Positions 36,334 to 45,449 of a stretch of DNA of 64,000 nucleotides are shown here, piece by piece. Both the position numbers and the translations under genes were made by a program. The notes under the pieces are model-generated. The model ran no database searches. It saw only the letters and a program-made list of their open reading frames with translations, and was not told the origin of the DNA. Location: the NCBI RefSeq assembly GCF_013003915.1, contig NZ_JABAIV010000006.1, positions 158,812 to 222,811 on the forward strand. The letters run 5' to 3'. Each line of letters begins with the position of its first letter. Position 1 is the stretch's first letter. The stretch is from Telluria aromaticivorans. GTDB taxonomy: Bacteria > Pseudomonadota > Gammaproteobacteria > Burkholderiales > Burkholderiaceae_D.

Positions 36334-36409
36334 TATAGTGGAATCTAACGCACAGGGAGCTACTCGCCTGTCCGGCCATGAAAACGCTGACCTTCCGGTC
36401 GGCGTTTTT
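36334..36409 (+). ncRNA. candidate small RNA or 3' leader ending in an intrinsic terminator
   Basis: A TATAGT -10 (36334-36339) without a good -35 is followed by about 60 nt that can fold into ACAGG/CCTGT, and then a strong terminator: ACGCTGACC (36384-36392) pairing with GGTCGGCGT (36397-36405), then TTTT. The unit sits between the TPR gene (ends 36204) and the CAP-domain gene (starts 36492). It may instead be just the TPR gene's terminator, 180 nt past the stop. Confidence 0.4.
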
Positions 36410-36491
36410 GCATTGTTGCCCGAGTTTATCTCTTGTCAATTCAGCTTTGTCATGCCGGCGCGGCTGTGCCGGCGGTAACCGATACCACTGC

Positions 36492-37442
36492 ATGACCGCG
36501 CCCTGCGCGACGAGGAAGACCATCTTGCACCCGCCTATCCCGACCCTGGCAGCCCTTTCCTTCGCCCTCCGGCCGGGCGCCCTGCCGCTCCTGCTGGCAC
36601 TGGCGGTGTGCTGGCCCGGCCAGGCCGCCGCCGCGCCATCGCCGGCCGACGGTGCCGAAGGTTTGACCACCCTGATCAATGCCTACCGCGCGGCGCCCGG
36701 CGCCTGCAACGGCCGCGCCGTAGCATCGGTGGATGCGCTCACGGCGCACCCGGCGCTGGCACGCGTGCGCATCGGTCCCGCCACCTTCATCGAGACGGCC
36801 CTCGAACGCGCCGGCTACGCGGCCGACCATGCCGAGACCATCAGCGTGACGGGCCCGCAGAATGCGGTCGATGCGATGACCGTCCTGCAGGAAAAATACT
36901 GCAAGACCTTGCTCAACCCCCGCTTCTCCGCGGTCGGCAGCTACCGCGACGGCAATGCCTGGACGGTCCTGCTCGCCCGCCCGTCGCCACCGCTGCCCTC
37001 CGCCACCTATCCGGACTGGCGCGATGCCGGCCAGGAAATCCTGGCCAGGGTCAATGCGGCGCGGGCCAGCGGGCGCACCTGCGGGTCGCAAGCCTACCCG
37101 CCGGCGGCGCCGGTCAGATGGGACGCGGAACTGGGCCAGGCTGCCCTGGCGCACAGCCAGGACATGGCGGCGCGGCGCTATTTCAGCCACAAGGCCAAGG
37201 ATGGCAGCACGGCCGCCGAGCGTGCCCGGCGCGCAGGCTACCACTGGCAGCGCGTGGGCGAGAACATTGCGTTCGGCCAGCGCTCGCCCGAGGAAGCCAT
37301 GGCCGGCTGGCTGGAAAGCCCGGGCCATTGCGCCAACATCATGAACCCCGGTTTTACCGAGATGGGCGCCGCCTACGGCATGGCGAGCGAGCACCGTGCA
37401 GGCATCATCTACTGGACGCAAGTGTTCGGCCGCCCAGGCTGA
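36492..37442 (+). CDS. secreted CAP-domain (SCP/PR-1-like) protein
   Basis: A 316-aa protein with an N-terminal export signal (LPLLLALAVCWPGQAAAA at about 35-50) and two parts. Residues about 55-165 are a CAP-like N-terminal repeat (LTTLINAYRAAPGACNG), and residues about 180-315 are a canonical CAP domain (EILARVNAARASGRTCG, ALAHSQDMAARRYFSH, GENIAFGQRSPEEAMAGWLESPGHCANIMNP, GMGAAYG-type end). The active-site His/Glu set is present. CAP function in bacteria is mostly unknown. The start is ATG 36492; a frame from 36378 would start in a terminator stem. Confidence 0.88.
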   Translation: MTAPCATRKTILHPPIPTLAALSFALRPGALPLLLALAVCWPGQAAAAPSPADGAEGLTTLINAYRAAPGACNGRAVASVDALTAHPALARVRIGPATFIETALERAGYAADHAETISVTGPQNAVDAMTVLQEKYCKTLLNPRFSAVGSYRDGNAWTVLLARPSPPLPSATYPDWRDAGQEILARVNAARASGRTCGSQAYPPAAPVRWDAELGQAALAHSQDMAARRYFSHKAKDGSTAAERARRAGYHWQRVGENIAFGQRSPEEAMAGWLESPGHCANIMNPGFTEMGAAYGMASEHRAGIIYWTQVFGRPG

Positions 37443-37609
37443 TGCCGGGACGAAGCCGGGACACCAGGAGGCCGCAGGCAGGCGGGCCTGCGGTGCCGCC
37501 CGAAACAGTCGCTTGGGATAGACTTGACCGGCAAAAGACGAGCGCGGCCCTCCGGTACGCGCGGGTCAATCCAGCCAACGCTTATCGATCGCCCAGCGCG
37601 ACAGCCTCC

Positions 37610-38518
37610 ATGCCACCTCATCTCGGCCTCGTTTGCATCACCGCCTCGAAAGACGTCCGTTACCGCACGGTGACGCGCAAGCGCCTGCTCGAACAATCCG
37701 ATGAGGGGCAACGCCGGATTCTCGAAGATATCTACCGCGACAATATCCAGACCTTCGACAACGCCATGCGGTATTGCGAAGCCGAAGGGATCGGGCTGTA
37801 CCGCATTCCCTCGTCGATCTTTCCCTTTGCCGACGAAGCCATCGGGCGCGAGGTGCTGGCGCCGTTTGCCGCCACGCTGGGACGCTCGGGCCGGCGCGCG
37901 ACCGAACGCGGCATGCGGCTGGTGATGCATCCGGACCAGTTCGTCGTGCTCAGTTCGGATTCGGAAGGGGTGGTGGCGAACAGCATCAAGATCCTGCAGA
38001 TGCACGCCGAAATCATGGACTTGCTCGAACAGCCGCGCTCGCCGTGGGCCTTGCTTGAGGTGCATGGCGGCAAGGGCAACCGGGCAGACGCCCTGGTGGA
38101 ACGCATCGCCACCCTGCCCGATGGCATTCGCTGCCGCCTGGGACTGGAAAACGACGAATACGCCTACGGCGCCGAGGATATCTACGAGATCTGCATGCGC
38201 AGCGGGGTGCCGATGGTATTCGACGCCCACCACCACATCGTGCACGCGAAACTGTCCAGCTACGAAGACCCCAGCGTCGGCGCCATGCTGCTCAAGGCGC
38301 GCGAGACCTGGGCCAATCCGGCCCACCAGCTGGTCCACATCTCGAACGGCCGCGAGGGCTTCAACGACCGCCAGCATTCCGACCTCATCGCCGACATGCC
38401 CTCGTCTTACCTCAGCGCGCCGTATATCGAGATCGAGGCCAAGCTCAAGGAAGAAGCGATCCGCGGCCTGCGGGCCTGGTCCATGACAGCACCGGCAGGC
38501 GCCCTAAAGTCTATCTGA
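37610..38518 (+). CDS. uvsE: UV DNA damage endonuclease
   Basis: A 302-aa TIM-barrel repair nuclease that nicks DNA 5' to UV photoproducts and starts alternative excision repair. The N-terminus HLGLVCITASKDVRYRTVTR, YRIPSSIFPFA, MRLVMHPDQFVVLSS, LLEVHGGKGN, LGLENDEYAYGAEDI and FDAHHHIVHA contain the His/Glu/Asp metal ligands of the family. The start is ATG 37610; upstream sequence in frame has no family match. Together with the Fe-S photolyase at 21.6 kb, it gives two independent UV-repair routes in the window. Confidence 0.94.
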   Translation: MPPHLGLVCITASKDVRYRTVTRKRLLEQSDEGQRRILEDIYRDNIQTFDNAMRYCEAEGIGLYRIPSSIFPFADEAIGREVLAPFAATLGRSGRRATERGMRLVMHPDQFVVLSSDSEGVVANSIKILQMHAEIMDLLEQPRSPWALLEVHGGKGNRADALVERIATLPDGIRCRLGLENDEYAYGAEDIYEICMRSGVPMVFDAHHHIVHAKLSSYEDPSVGAMLLKARETWANPAHQLVHISNGREGFNDRQHSDLIADMPSSYLSAPYIEIEAKLKEEAIRGLRAWSMTAPAGALKSI

Positions 38519-38553
38519 ATAAGCATCGAGGCACTACTCCATCATGCGGCCGT

Positions 38554-38657
38554 CGTAGGGTGGTCGGGTCTCCCCGACCGCGCGTTCAACTTTGGCATGC
38601 ACTACGGCGATGCACGATCTAATCGAACGCGCGGTCGGCAGAGCCGACCACCCTACG
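38554..38657. repeat. dispersed palindromic repeat, long form (copy 2 of 4)
   Basis: A 104-bp imperfect inverted repeat: CGTAGGGTGGTCGG at the left end mirrors CCGACCACCCTACG at the right, with inner CCGACCGCGCGTTC mirrored by GAACGCGCGGTCGG. It lies between the convergent uvsE and alpha/beta-hydrolase genes. The same design is at 57056-57155. No transposase or open frame is inside, so it is a MITE/REP-like element. Confidence 0.85.
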
Positions 38658-38697
38658 AACTTCCACTGTTCCAAACTTGGAGTCTGCCAGATCGACC

Positions 38698-39393
38698 TTA
38701 GACTGGTGCCACCCGTTCCAGCCATGGCAGCACGGCCGCAAGCAGCGCCTCGGGCGCCTCGAGCGGCAGCATGTGGCCGCTCTCCTCGATCACGACATAC
38801 TCCGCACCAGGGATGCCGGCGTGGAGCTCTTCGGATTCCTCGCGGCTGCGCAGCCGGTCCTGCCCTGCCGCGATGACCAGGGTCGGGCAGCGGATCTCGT
38901 GCAGGCGGCCGCGGTCGCCGGCGCGCTCCAGTGCCGACTGCCGGCGGAACACCTCGCCGCCCAGGCGCACGCCCATGGCGCGCACGCGTTCGATCAGCAC
39001 CTCGTTGCCGCGCTCCTGCGGGTGCAGCGCGGTGGCGATCGCGGTGCGGCTCAATCCCGAGAACGATACCGAGGCCGCCGCCTTGCCGACCGTGCCGCGG
39101 CTTTGCCGCAGCGCCGGCGAGTCGGGACGGGTCGAGGTAGCGATCAGCACCAGCGCCTGCACGCGGCCGGGCGCCATGCGCACGATCTCGCGCGCGACAT
39201 AGCCGCCCATGGAAAAGCCGACCAGGATGAAATTGCAGGGCGCGTTGGCGAGCGCGCGGCTGGCCATCGCTTCGATGGTGGCATCGTGACGCAGGTCGGC
39301 GTGCACCAGCGGCCCGAACTTGTCGAGCCGGCCAGCGACGTCGTCCCAGAGCGTCTCATCGAGCATATAGCCGGGGACGAGGAGGAGTGACAT
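38698..39393 (-). CDS. alpha/beta hydrolase
   Basis: A 231-aa hydrolase. Nucleophile elbow GFSMGG (Ser at about 60), acid Asp in AAGQDRL at about 178 and His in EESGHMLP at about 206 make the triad. The N-terminus LLLVPGYMLDETLWDDV carries the oxyanion strand. No lid or lipase signature identifies the substrate. The ATG at 39393 has GAGGAGGAG upstream. It is followed by a dispersed repeat and convergent with uvsE. Confidence 0.9.
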   Translation of the reverse strand: MSLLLVPGYMLDETLWDDVAGRLDKFGPLVHADLRHDATIEAMASRALANAPCNFILVGFSMGGYVAREIVRMAPGRVQALVLIATSTRPDSPALRQSRGTVGKAAASVSFSGLSRTAIATALHPQERGNEVLIERVRAMGVRLGGEVFRRQSALERAGDRGRLHEIRCPTLVIAAGQDRLRSREESEELHAGIPGAEYVVIEESGHMLPLEAPEALLAAVLPWLERVAPV

Positions 39394-39452
39394 CGCGCCA
39401 TGATAGCAAAGCGCCCGCGGCGGACGGTGCGCCCCGCGGGTGCGTTATTGCG

Positions 39453-40370
39453 TCAGGTATTACGCGACTGGGCCTGCGAGACGTTGCTGCCCGGCGGCAC
39501 GCTCTGGGTCAGCCAGACATTGCCGCCGATGGTCGAGCCGGCGCCCACGGTAATGCGCCCCAGGATGGTGGCGCCGGCATAGATGACGACGTCGTCCTCG
39601 ACGATCGGGTGGCGCGGCGCTCCTTTGACCAGCGCGCCATTGGCATCCACCGGGAAGCGCTTGGCGCCCAGCGTCACCGCCTGGTACAGGCGCACGCGCT
39701 CGCCCAGGATCGCGGTCTCGCCGATGACGACGCCGGTGCCGTGGTCGATGAAGAAGCTGCCGCCGATGGTGGCTGCCGGGTGGATGTCGATGCCGGTCAG
39801 CGAATGGCCGATGTCGGCGACCAGGCGCGCCAGGAAGGGCACGCCGAGGCGGTGCAGGCAATGCGCCAGCCGGTGGTAGAGGATCGCGATGGTGCCGGGG
39901 TAGCACAGCATGATCTCGGCTACCGAACTGGCCGCGGGGTCGCCGGCCAGCGCGGCCTGCACGTCCGACACCAGCAGCGCGCGGAGTGCCGGCAGGCTGG
40001 CTGCGAACTCGTGCGTGATGGCGCGCGCGCGGTTTGCCAGCAGCGCCTCGTCGTCCTCCTCCAGCTGGGGAGAGAAGCGTAGCGCGCGGCGTACCTGCTC
40101 CACCAGCCGGTCGAGCGTAACGTTGAGCGTGTCGCCGACAAAATAATCGATGCTCTCGTCATTCAGGTCGGGCCGCCCGTAATGGGTCGGGAACAGCGCC
40201 GCCGAGACGCCGTTCACCACCTGCGTCAGGACGTCGCGCGAAGGCAGCTCGCGCACGCGTCCCTGGTGGCGGATGTTGTGGGTCGACTCGCGCGAGGTGC
40301 GCAGTGCGTCGATGATCGGGCCCAGGTGCCATTGCACGGAGCCGCTGGAGGGAGGGAAATCGCTGTTCAT
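39453..40370 (-). CDS. epsC: serine O-acetyltransferase (EpsC/CysE type)
   Basis: A 305-aa transferase making O-acetylserine for cysteine synthesis. The C-terminal left-handed beta-helix has hexapeptide repeats including GIDIHPAATIGGSFFIDHGTGVVIGETAILG, with the catalytic His-Asp of the family. The N-terminal helical domain (about 1-170) is the long EpsC form. It ends SNVSQAQSRNT, lacking the terminal Ile that binds O-acetylserine sulfhydrylase, so a CysK complex through the C-terminus is doubtful. Divergent from the MCP gene. Confidence 0.92.
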   Translation of the reverse strand: MNSDFPPSSGSVQWHLGPIIDALRTSRESTHNIRHQGRVRELPSRDVLTQVVNGVSAALFPTHYGRPDLNDESIDYFVGDTLNVTLDRLVEQVRRALRFSPQLEEDDEALLANRARAITHEFAASLPALRALLVSDVQAALAGDPAASSVAEIMLCYPGTIAILYHRLAHCLHRLGVPFLARLVADIGHSLTGIDIHPAATIGGSFFIDHGTGVVIGETAILGERVRLYQAVTLGAKRFPVDANGALVKGAPRHPIVEDDVVIYAGATILGRITVGAGSTIGGNVWLTQSVPPGSNVSQAQSRNT

Positions 40371-40611
40371 GTGCCGAGCCTACCCGATCCACCCAGGCAG
40401 GGGAACGATTCAAATCACACTTAGATATATGTAAATCGTCATGAAGCATTCGCCGGCGGTTTGATCCAACCGCTGGCCCCGGGTCTGCATTTTGCTCTAC
40501 GTTAATAGTTTTGCGGAACATTCAGGCCTTGCAGCACCCATCCGGCCGACTGTTCATTCTCGGGCATCGCTTGCCGCACCCCGCATGCCCCGCCACGACC
40601 CAGGAGCCACC

Positions 40612-42417
40612 GTGTTCAAAGCAGCGTCCCATGTCCGTGCCCAACTGCGCATCGCCTTCGCGTTCGTGATCGTCATCTCCTTCCTGTCCACCGCCATCGC
40701 GATCTGGCGCCTGCAGGTGCTGTCGCAGGAAACCGAAGCGCTGACCCAGCGTCCGCTGGTCAAGGAGCGCCTGATTTCGCAATGGCTGCTCAACCTGTCC
40801 GTGTCGGCCAAGCGCACCTCTGCGGTGGCGCGCTCCACCGACCTGGAGCTGGCCAAGGTGTTTGCGCTCGAGAGCACTGAATCGAGCCAGCGCACCAGCG
40901 TCCTGCAAAACAAGGTGGGCGGACTGCTCGATACGGCGCAGGAAAAAGCGCTGTTCGATGCCGCCGTCGAGGCGCGCGGCCACTACCTCGCAAGCCGCGA
41001 CCGCGTGATGCAGCTCAAGTCGGGCGGCAGCGCCGAGCAGGCGATGACGGTGTACGAACGCGAGTTCCTGCCGAGCACCCGGGAATACCTGGCCAAGGTG
41101 TCGGAACTGCAGGCGCTGCAGCACACCACCATCGATGCCGCTGCCCGCGACGTGCTCGAGAGCGCCGGCGACAGCACCGGCATGCTGGTGCTCCTGTGCG
41201 GGCTGACACTGGCGGGCAGCCTGGCCGCTTCCGCCCTGTTCGCGCGCTCCCTGTTCCGCCGCCTCGGCGGTGAACCGGCGGAGGCGGCGCGCATCGCCAA
41301 CGAAATCGCCGCCGGCAACCTGGACGTGCGGGTCACTTTGCGCCAGGGCGACGAATCCAGCCTGCTGCATGCCCTGCAGCGCATGCGCGACAGCCTGGCG
41401 GACATCGTCGGCAAGGTAGGCGAAGGCACGGTCACCATCGCCTCGTCGGTGGATGCGATGGCGAGCGAAGCGCAGGACCTGTCGCGCCGCACCGAGAGCC
41501 AGGCCGCCACGCTGGAACAGACCGCGTCGTCGATGAACGAACTGGCGCATGCAGTCGAGCACAGCGCCTCCAATGCCGAAGAAGCGAATGGGCTGGCGCT
41601 GGCGGCGTCGAAAGTGGCCCAGCAGGGCGGCGACATGGTGGGCCAGCTGGTCGACACCATGGGCGCGATCAACGAATCCTCGGCGCGCATTGTCGACATC
41701 ATCGGCGTGATCGACGGCATCGCCTTCCAGACCAATATCCTGGCGCTGAATGCGGCGGTGGAAGCGGCGCGCGCCGGCGAGCAGGGGCGCGGCTTTGCGG
41801 TGGTGGCGGGCGAAGTGCGCTCGCTGGCGCAGCGCTCGGCGGCGGCGGCCAAGGAAATCAAGGAGCTGATCGACGACTCGACCCGCCGCGTGTCGAGCGG
41901 CGCCGACCTGGCCGGCCGCGCCGGCACCACCATGACCGGCATCGTCGAGAGCATCGGGCGCGTGACCGCGATCATGGGCGAGATCGTCCACTCGAGCCAT
42001 GACCAAGCCAGGGGCATCCAGCAGGTGCACGGGGCAGTAGCGGACATGGACAGCGTGACCCAGCAGAATGCGACGCTGGTGGAAGAATCGGCCGCCGCCA
42101 CCGAGTCGATGAAGGACCAGGCGGCCCGCCTGGCGCAGCTGGTCTCCGTCTTCAAGCTGGCGGACAAGCCGGCACGCGCCGCAGCGCGCCTGAAGGGAGC
42201 GCCCCTCGCCAAGGCTGGCGCAGCGGCCCCGGGCAACGCAAGGACCGATGCAAAGATGGAGGCCAAGCCGGCCGCCAAGGCGGCTCCCAAGGCCGACCAC
42301 GCCGCCAAGCGCGAGGTGCCGGCCGCTCCAGCCAAGCGGGCCAAACCCGCCGAGCGTCGTGCCGCAGCAGCTGCCTCGAGCAAGTCCAGCGCCGAGGAAG
42401 CCTGGGAAGAATTCTGA
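40612..42417 (+). CDS. methyl-accepting chemotaxis protein
   Basis: A 601-aa transmembrane receptor. TM1 is at about 13-33, a four-helix-bundle periplasmic domain at about 35-185, TM2 at about 190-212 ([19 protein letters not shown]), HAMP at about 215-265, and a signalling domain with hairpin tip [23 protein letters not shown]. The C-terminal tail is Ala/Lys-rich and ends EEAWEEF, resembling the WxxxF-type CheR/CheB tether. The start is GTG 40612 with AGGAG five bases upstream, giving [11 protein letters not shown]; an ATG further upstream (40492) lacks an RBS. The ligand is unknown. Confidence 0.93.
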   Translation: MFKAASHVRAQLRIAFAFVIVISFLSTAIAIWRLQVLSQETEALTQRPLVKERLISQWLLNLSVSAKRTSAVARSTDLELAKVFALESTESSQRTSVLQNKVGGLLDTAQEKALFDAAVEARGHYLASRDRVMQLKSGGSAEQAMTVYEREFLPSTREYLAKVSELQALQHTTIDAAARDVLESAGDSTGMLVLLCGLTLAGSLAASALFARSLFRRLGGEPAEAARIANEIAAGNLDVRVTLRQGDESSLLHALQRMRDSLADIVGKVGEGTVTIASSVDAMASEAQDLSRRTESQAATLEQTASSMNELAHAVEHSASNAEEANGLALAASKVAQQGGDMVGQLVDTMGAINESSARIVDIIGVIDGIAFQTNILALNAAVEAARAGEQGRGFAVVAGEVRSLAQRSAAAAKEIKELIDDSTRRVSSGADLAGRAGTTMTGIVESIGRVTAIMGEIVHSSHDQARGIQQVHGAVADMDSVTQQNATLVEESAAATESMKDQAARLAQLVSVFKLADKPARAAARLKGAPLAKAGAAAPGNARTDAKMEAKPAAKAAPKADHAAKREVPAAPAKRAKPAERRAAAAASSKSSAEEAWEEF

Positions 42418-42424
42418 GCGCCAC

Positions 42425-42448
42425 CAGGGCCGCGCCAACGCGGCCCTG
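42425..42448 (+). terminator. GC-rich terminator hairpin after the MCP gene
   Basis: CAGGGCCGCG pairs perfectly with CGCGGCCCTG across CCAA, followed by a pyrimidine tract TCCTCTCC. It starts 7 bp after the stop codon. Confidence 0.65.
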
Positions 42449-42524
42449 TCCTCTCCACCTTGTCGGCATTGCCTGCCGCGCATTTCTGAAGCACCATAGG
42501 ACTTTGCCCTGAAGCGAGTCCCGT

Positions 42525-43010
42525 ATGAACCTGCCTTCCCACCAGCTGTCGATGACGGTCCTGATGACGCCGGACACGGCGAATTTTTCTGGTAACGTCC
42601 ACGGCGGCACCATCCTCAAGCTGCTCGACCAGGTAGCCTATGCCTGCGCCAGCCGCTATGCCGGCCGCTACGTGGTGACGATGAGCGTCGACCAGGTGAG
42701 CTTTCGCCAGCCGATCCACGTCGGCGAGCTGGTGACTTTTCTGGCCTCGGTGAACTACGCCGGCCGTAGCTCGATGGAGATCGGCATCAAGGTGATCGCC
42801 GAGGACATCCGTTCGCAGGCGGTGCGCCATGTGAACAGCTGCTTCTTCACGATGGTCGCGGTCGGCGACGACCGCAAGCCGGTGGCGGTGCCGCAACTGG
42901 CGCCGTCGACGCCCGAAGAAGAGCGCCGCTTCGAGGAAGCCAAGGGCCGCAAGGCGGCGCGCCTGGAGCTTGAGCGCCAGCATGCCGAGCGCGCCGCCGC
43001 GCGGACCTGA
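42525..43010 (+). CDS. acyl-CoA thioesterase (YciA-like hotdog)
   Basis: A 161-aa single-hotdog thioesterase that hydrolyses acyl-CoA to free acid and CoA. GNVHGGTILKLLDQVAYACASRY is the family core with the catalytic acid-equivalent region, followed by VDQVSFRQPIHVGELV. The C-terminal 30 residues are a charged helix (EEERRFEEAKGRKAARLELERQ). Chain-length preference is unknown. The ATG at 42525 follows the MCP terminator by 76 bp. Confidence 0.9.
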   Translation: MNLPSHQLSMTVLMTPDTANFSGNVHGGTILKLLDQVAYACASRYAGRYVVTMSVDQVSFRQPIHVGELVTFLASVNYAGRSSMEIGIKVIAEDIRSQAVRHVNSCFFTMVAVGDDRKPVAVPQLAPSTPEEERRFEEAKGRKAARLELERQHAERAAART

Positions 43011-43090
43011 GTTTTGAGATGCAAGCCAGCCGTGCGGCGCAGGACGCGCCGGCTGGCTACCATGGGCGCTCGACCATTCCCGGAGTGCGC

Positions 43091-43657
43091 ATGAAAACCA
43101 CCCTGCTGGCGCCGCTGGCCCTGCTGTTTGCCTTCAACGTCCACGCCGCAGGCCCGGCAGCGGGCGATGCGGCCAATGCCGCCCCACTCGCCACCATCCC
43201 GTCGCTCGACGTCAAGCGCTACCTCGGCACCTGGTACGAGATCGCCAAGTTCCCCAACCGCTTCCAGAAGAAATGCGTTGGCTTCACGACTGCCACCTAC
43301 AGCGCCCGTGCCGACCGCCGGGTCGACGTGGTCAACCGCTGCCGCCTCGCGGACGGCAATGACAATGTCGCCACCGGCATCGCGCGCCAGCCGGAAGGCC
43401 CGAGCTCGCCGAAGCTGGAAGTGCGTTTCGCACCGGCCATCCTCTCCTTCTTGCCGATGGTCTGGGGCGACTACTGGGTGATCGACCTCGATCCCAATTA
43501 CCAGCTGGTGGCGGTCAGCGAACCGAAGCGCGAATACCTGTGGATCCTGTCGCGCACGCCCAGGGTCGACCCGGCGGCCTATGACGCCCTGCTGGGCCGG
43601 CTGTCCGCCCAGGGGCTGGACATGAACCGCCTGGTGCCGACGAAACAGGCGCAATGA
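43091..43657 (+). CDS. lipocalin family protein (Blc-like), periplasmic
   Basis: A 188-aa protein with signal peptide MKTTLLAPLALLFAFNVHA and one lipocalin barrel. YLGTWYEIAKFPNRFQ is the structurally conserved region 1 (GxW), and two cysteines (KKCVGF and NRCRL) could form the family disulfide. YWVIDLDPNYQLVAVSEPKREYLWILSR matches the Blc end. Unlike E. coli Blc there is no lipobox, so it should be soluble in the periplasm. Start ATG 43091. It may be co-transcribed with the thioesterase gene, 80 bp upstream. Confidence 0.9.
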   Translation: MKTTLLAPLALLFAFNVHAAGPAAGDAANAAPLATIPSLDVKRYLGTWYEIAKFPNRFQKKCVGFTTATYSARADRRVDVVNRCRLADGNDNVATGIARQPEGPSSPKLEVRFAPAILSFLPMVWGDYWVIDLDPNYQLVAVSEPKREYLWILSRTPRVDPAAYDALLGRLSAQGLDMNRLVPTKQAQ

Positions 43658-43736
43658 GGCCAGGATCGCGTACGAAGCCCGCCTTTTGGCGGAACACTAC
43701 CGTCGGGCTCCCGCGTATGCTAGAATGCGAGCCCTT

Positions 43737-43812
43737 GGCCTGGTAGCTCAGTTGGTAGAGCAGAGGATTGAAAATCCTTGTGTCGGTGGTTCGATTCCGC
43801 CCCGGGCCACCA
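43737..43812 (+). tRNA. tRNA-Phe (anticodon GAA), copy 2
   Basis: A 76-nt cloverleaf identical to the copy at 21273, with encoded CCA. A TAGAAT at 43721-43726 is a plausible -10. It is the left boundary of a 6.1-kb segment closed by an exact 44-bp repeat of its 3' end (43770-43813) at 49915-49958. Confidence 0.98.
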
Positions 43813-43813
43813 A
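43770..43813 (+). repeat. 44-bp direct repeat, left copy (tRNA-Phe 3' end; attL-like)
   Basis: From GAAAATCCTTGTG in the anticodon arm to GGGCCACCAA just past the tRNA end. It is identical to 49915-49958 in the same orientation. Direct repeats comprising a tRNA 3' end are the standard mark of site-specific integration. Confidence 0.85.
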
Positions 43814-43827
43814 GAACATCGTTCACG

Positions 43828-43855
43828 CAACGCCCACTCATCGAAGTGGGCGTTG
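43828..43855 (+). terminator. intrinsic terminator of tRNA-Phe copy 2
   Basis: CAACGCCCACT pairs with AGTGGGCGTTG across CATCGA, an 11-bp stem followed by TCGTTTC. Its sequence differs from the copy-1 terminator, although the tRNA genes are identical. Confidence 0.8.
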
Positions 43856-43888
43856 TCGTTTCTAGGATTCGTAGTCCTCGGCTCCGGT

Positions 43889-44474
43889 CTATATCCGGGT
43901 GGAGCCACCTGCAGTCCGACCATCGCTAATGCGTTTGGACGCCTCATCGACTACCGGTTCGCTGTTGACCTGCGCTGCAATCGCATAGGCACGCACGGTC
44001 GCCGGGCGCTGCCGCACACGTTCGAACCAGGCGGCCAAGTGCGGAAAGTCCTGCAGGTCCTAGCGCTGGTGTTCGTGCGTACGATCCAGGGATAGCAGGC
44101 GATGTCCGCGACCGAGTACTCGCCCGCAATATATGTGCGCCCGTCCGCCAGGTGCTTGTTGAGCACCGCATAGAGGCGCGCCGTTTCCTTGACGTAGCGT
44201 TCTATGGCCTACGCGATAGTTTCCGGCACGTATTGGGTGAAGTGGTGGTTCTGTCCCGCCATTGGCCCAGCCCGTCCATCTGCCAGAACAGCCATTGCAG
44301 GGCAAGGGTGCGCCGCGCAGGTCTTGTGGCAAAAGTTGCCCTCTCTTTTAAGCCAGGTGCAGCAAGATGGCGCCCGACTCGAACACGTAAATCGGCGCGT
44401 CACCTTCCGCCGGCGCCTGGTCGACAATAGTGGGAATACGGTTATTTGGCGAAATGTGCAGAAACTCGGGCTGG
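43889..44474 (-). pseudogene. glutathione S-transferase pseudogene (YfcG-like)
   Basis: Reading the reverse strand from 44474 gives QPEFLHISPNNRIPTIVDQ, then IYVFESGAILLHLA and an in-frame stop where a Glu codon is expected. Further frames give GLGPMAGQNHHFTQYVPETIA, LNKHLADGRTYIAGEYSVAD and IACYPWIVRTHEHQR, then a TAG where Gln is usual, then DLQDFPHLAAWFERV and RQRPATVRAYAIAAQ to a stop at 43889. So the gene has at least two nonsense changes plus frameshifts, and the first 50 or so residues (glutathione site start) are missing. It lies right inside the left boundary of the tRNA-Phe cassette. Confidence 0.85.
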
Positions 44475-44563
44475 AAAAAAAATCCTTCAAAAGCAGCGTC
44501 TGGGTAATGCTATGCATCCGCCGACTGACAGTTGCGAAAGCGTTCGCTTGTATATATTCGCTC

Positions 44564-45424
44564 TCAGTGATGATGTTCAAGCAGTTGCATCGGAATTGCG
44601 GGCTGCTGCATGCCATTCGCCATAAGCCAGGTTTTGGTACTGGCTTTCGCACGCGAGATTAAGGTGCCACACGCGCTGTAATCGTAGGGAGAAACGTCCA
44701 GTGGGCAAAGCGGCGGAACGACAATCAATTGTGCCGCCGATGCATAGCGTTGCAGGTCAGCTACGAGCTGGCGCGCGATGAGCAAGCTCAGAGCATGCAG
44801 CACCTGCGCGATCAGGGTTACCGGCGGCCGTTGAAGTGCACAAGCAAAACCGGTCGGCAGCACGACGATTCGCTTCGCGCCCAAATCAATCGCAACAGAA
44901 ATGGGCGTGTTGTTCGCTACGCCGCCATCGACCAGATCGCGTCCGTTCACTGTTACCGGCGGAAATATTCCCGGAATCGCAGCACTCGCCATCACGGCTT
45001 CAACCACCGGCCCGCGCGAGAGCACGACCTCGCCTCCTGACAAATTGTCGGTTGCCACGATATGCAATGGCAGGACCGTGTTTTCAATCAAACCATAGTT
45101 CAGGTTCGCTTCCAGCAGTCTCCGAATGCCCGAAACACTCACTAACGATGGACGCCGGAAAACTAACATGGAGAGCATTGAGCGCATTGTCAATGGCATG
45201 ATCTCGTTGCGTCGCACCTCACTCCACAGCTGCTCCAACCTCAAAACGCCAGAACCGCTCGGCGCTTGGGCAAAAAACGCAGCATTGATCGCTCCAGCTG
45301 AGGCTCCAATGACAATATCCGGATGCACGTCGTGCGCGACTAGCTCATGGAGCATGCCAACTTGCACCGCGGCCAAGCTTCCGCCGCCAGCAAATACGAA
45401 GGCCGTCATTGGATTTATGGTCAT
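44564..45424 (-). CDS. patatin-like phospholipase
   Basis: A 286-aa patatin-domain hydrolase. The oxyanion motif AFVFAGGGSLAAVQVG, nucleophile Ser42 in GASAG, and catalytic Asp in LVDGGVANN form the Ser-Asp dyad. It should hydrolyse acyl esters of lipids. No signal peptide. Its start lies 26 bp from the stop of the molybdo-oxidoreductase gene and it is co-directional, so it probably ends the same operon. Composition and AT-richer codons differ from core genes nearby. Confidence 0.9.
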   Translation of the reverse strand: MTINPMTAFVFAGGGSLAAVQVGMLHELVAHDVHPDIVIGASAGAINAAFFAQAPSGSGVLRLEQLWSEVRRNEIMPLTMRSMLSMLVFRRPSLVSVSGIRRLLEANLNYGLIENTVLPLHIVATDNLSGGEVVLSRGPVVEAVMASAAIPGIFPPVTVNGRDLVDGGVANNTPISVAIDLGAKRIVVLPTGFACALQRPPVTLIAQVLHALSLLIARQLVADLQRYASAAQLIVVPPLCPLDVSPYDYSACGTLISRAKASTKTWLMANGMQQPAIPMQLLEHHH

Positions 45425-45449
45425 TTGGCGTTTCCCTCAGGTCTTCGGC

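Noticed and set aside
36378-36491. An earlier ATG start for the CAP-domain gene at 36378
   Set aside because: It coincides with the stem of an intrinsic terminator and adds 38 residues ahead of the signal peptide; ATG 36492 is preferred.
40492-40611. Upstream ATG for the chemotaxis receptor
   Set aside because: No RBS and a 40-residue polar extension before TM1, whereas GTG 40612 has AGGAG at ideal spacing.
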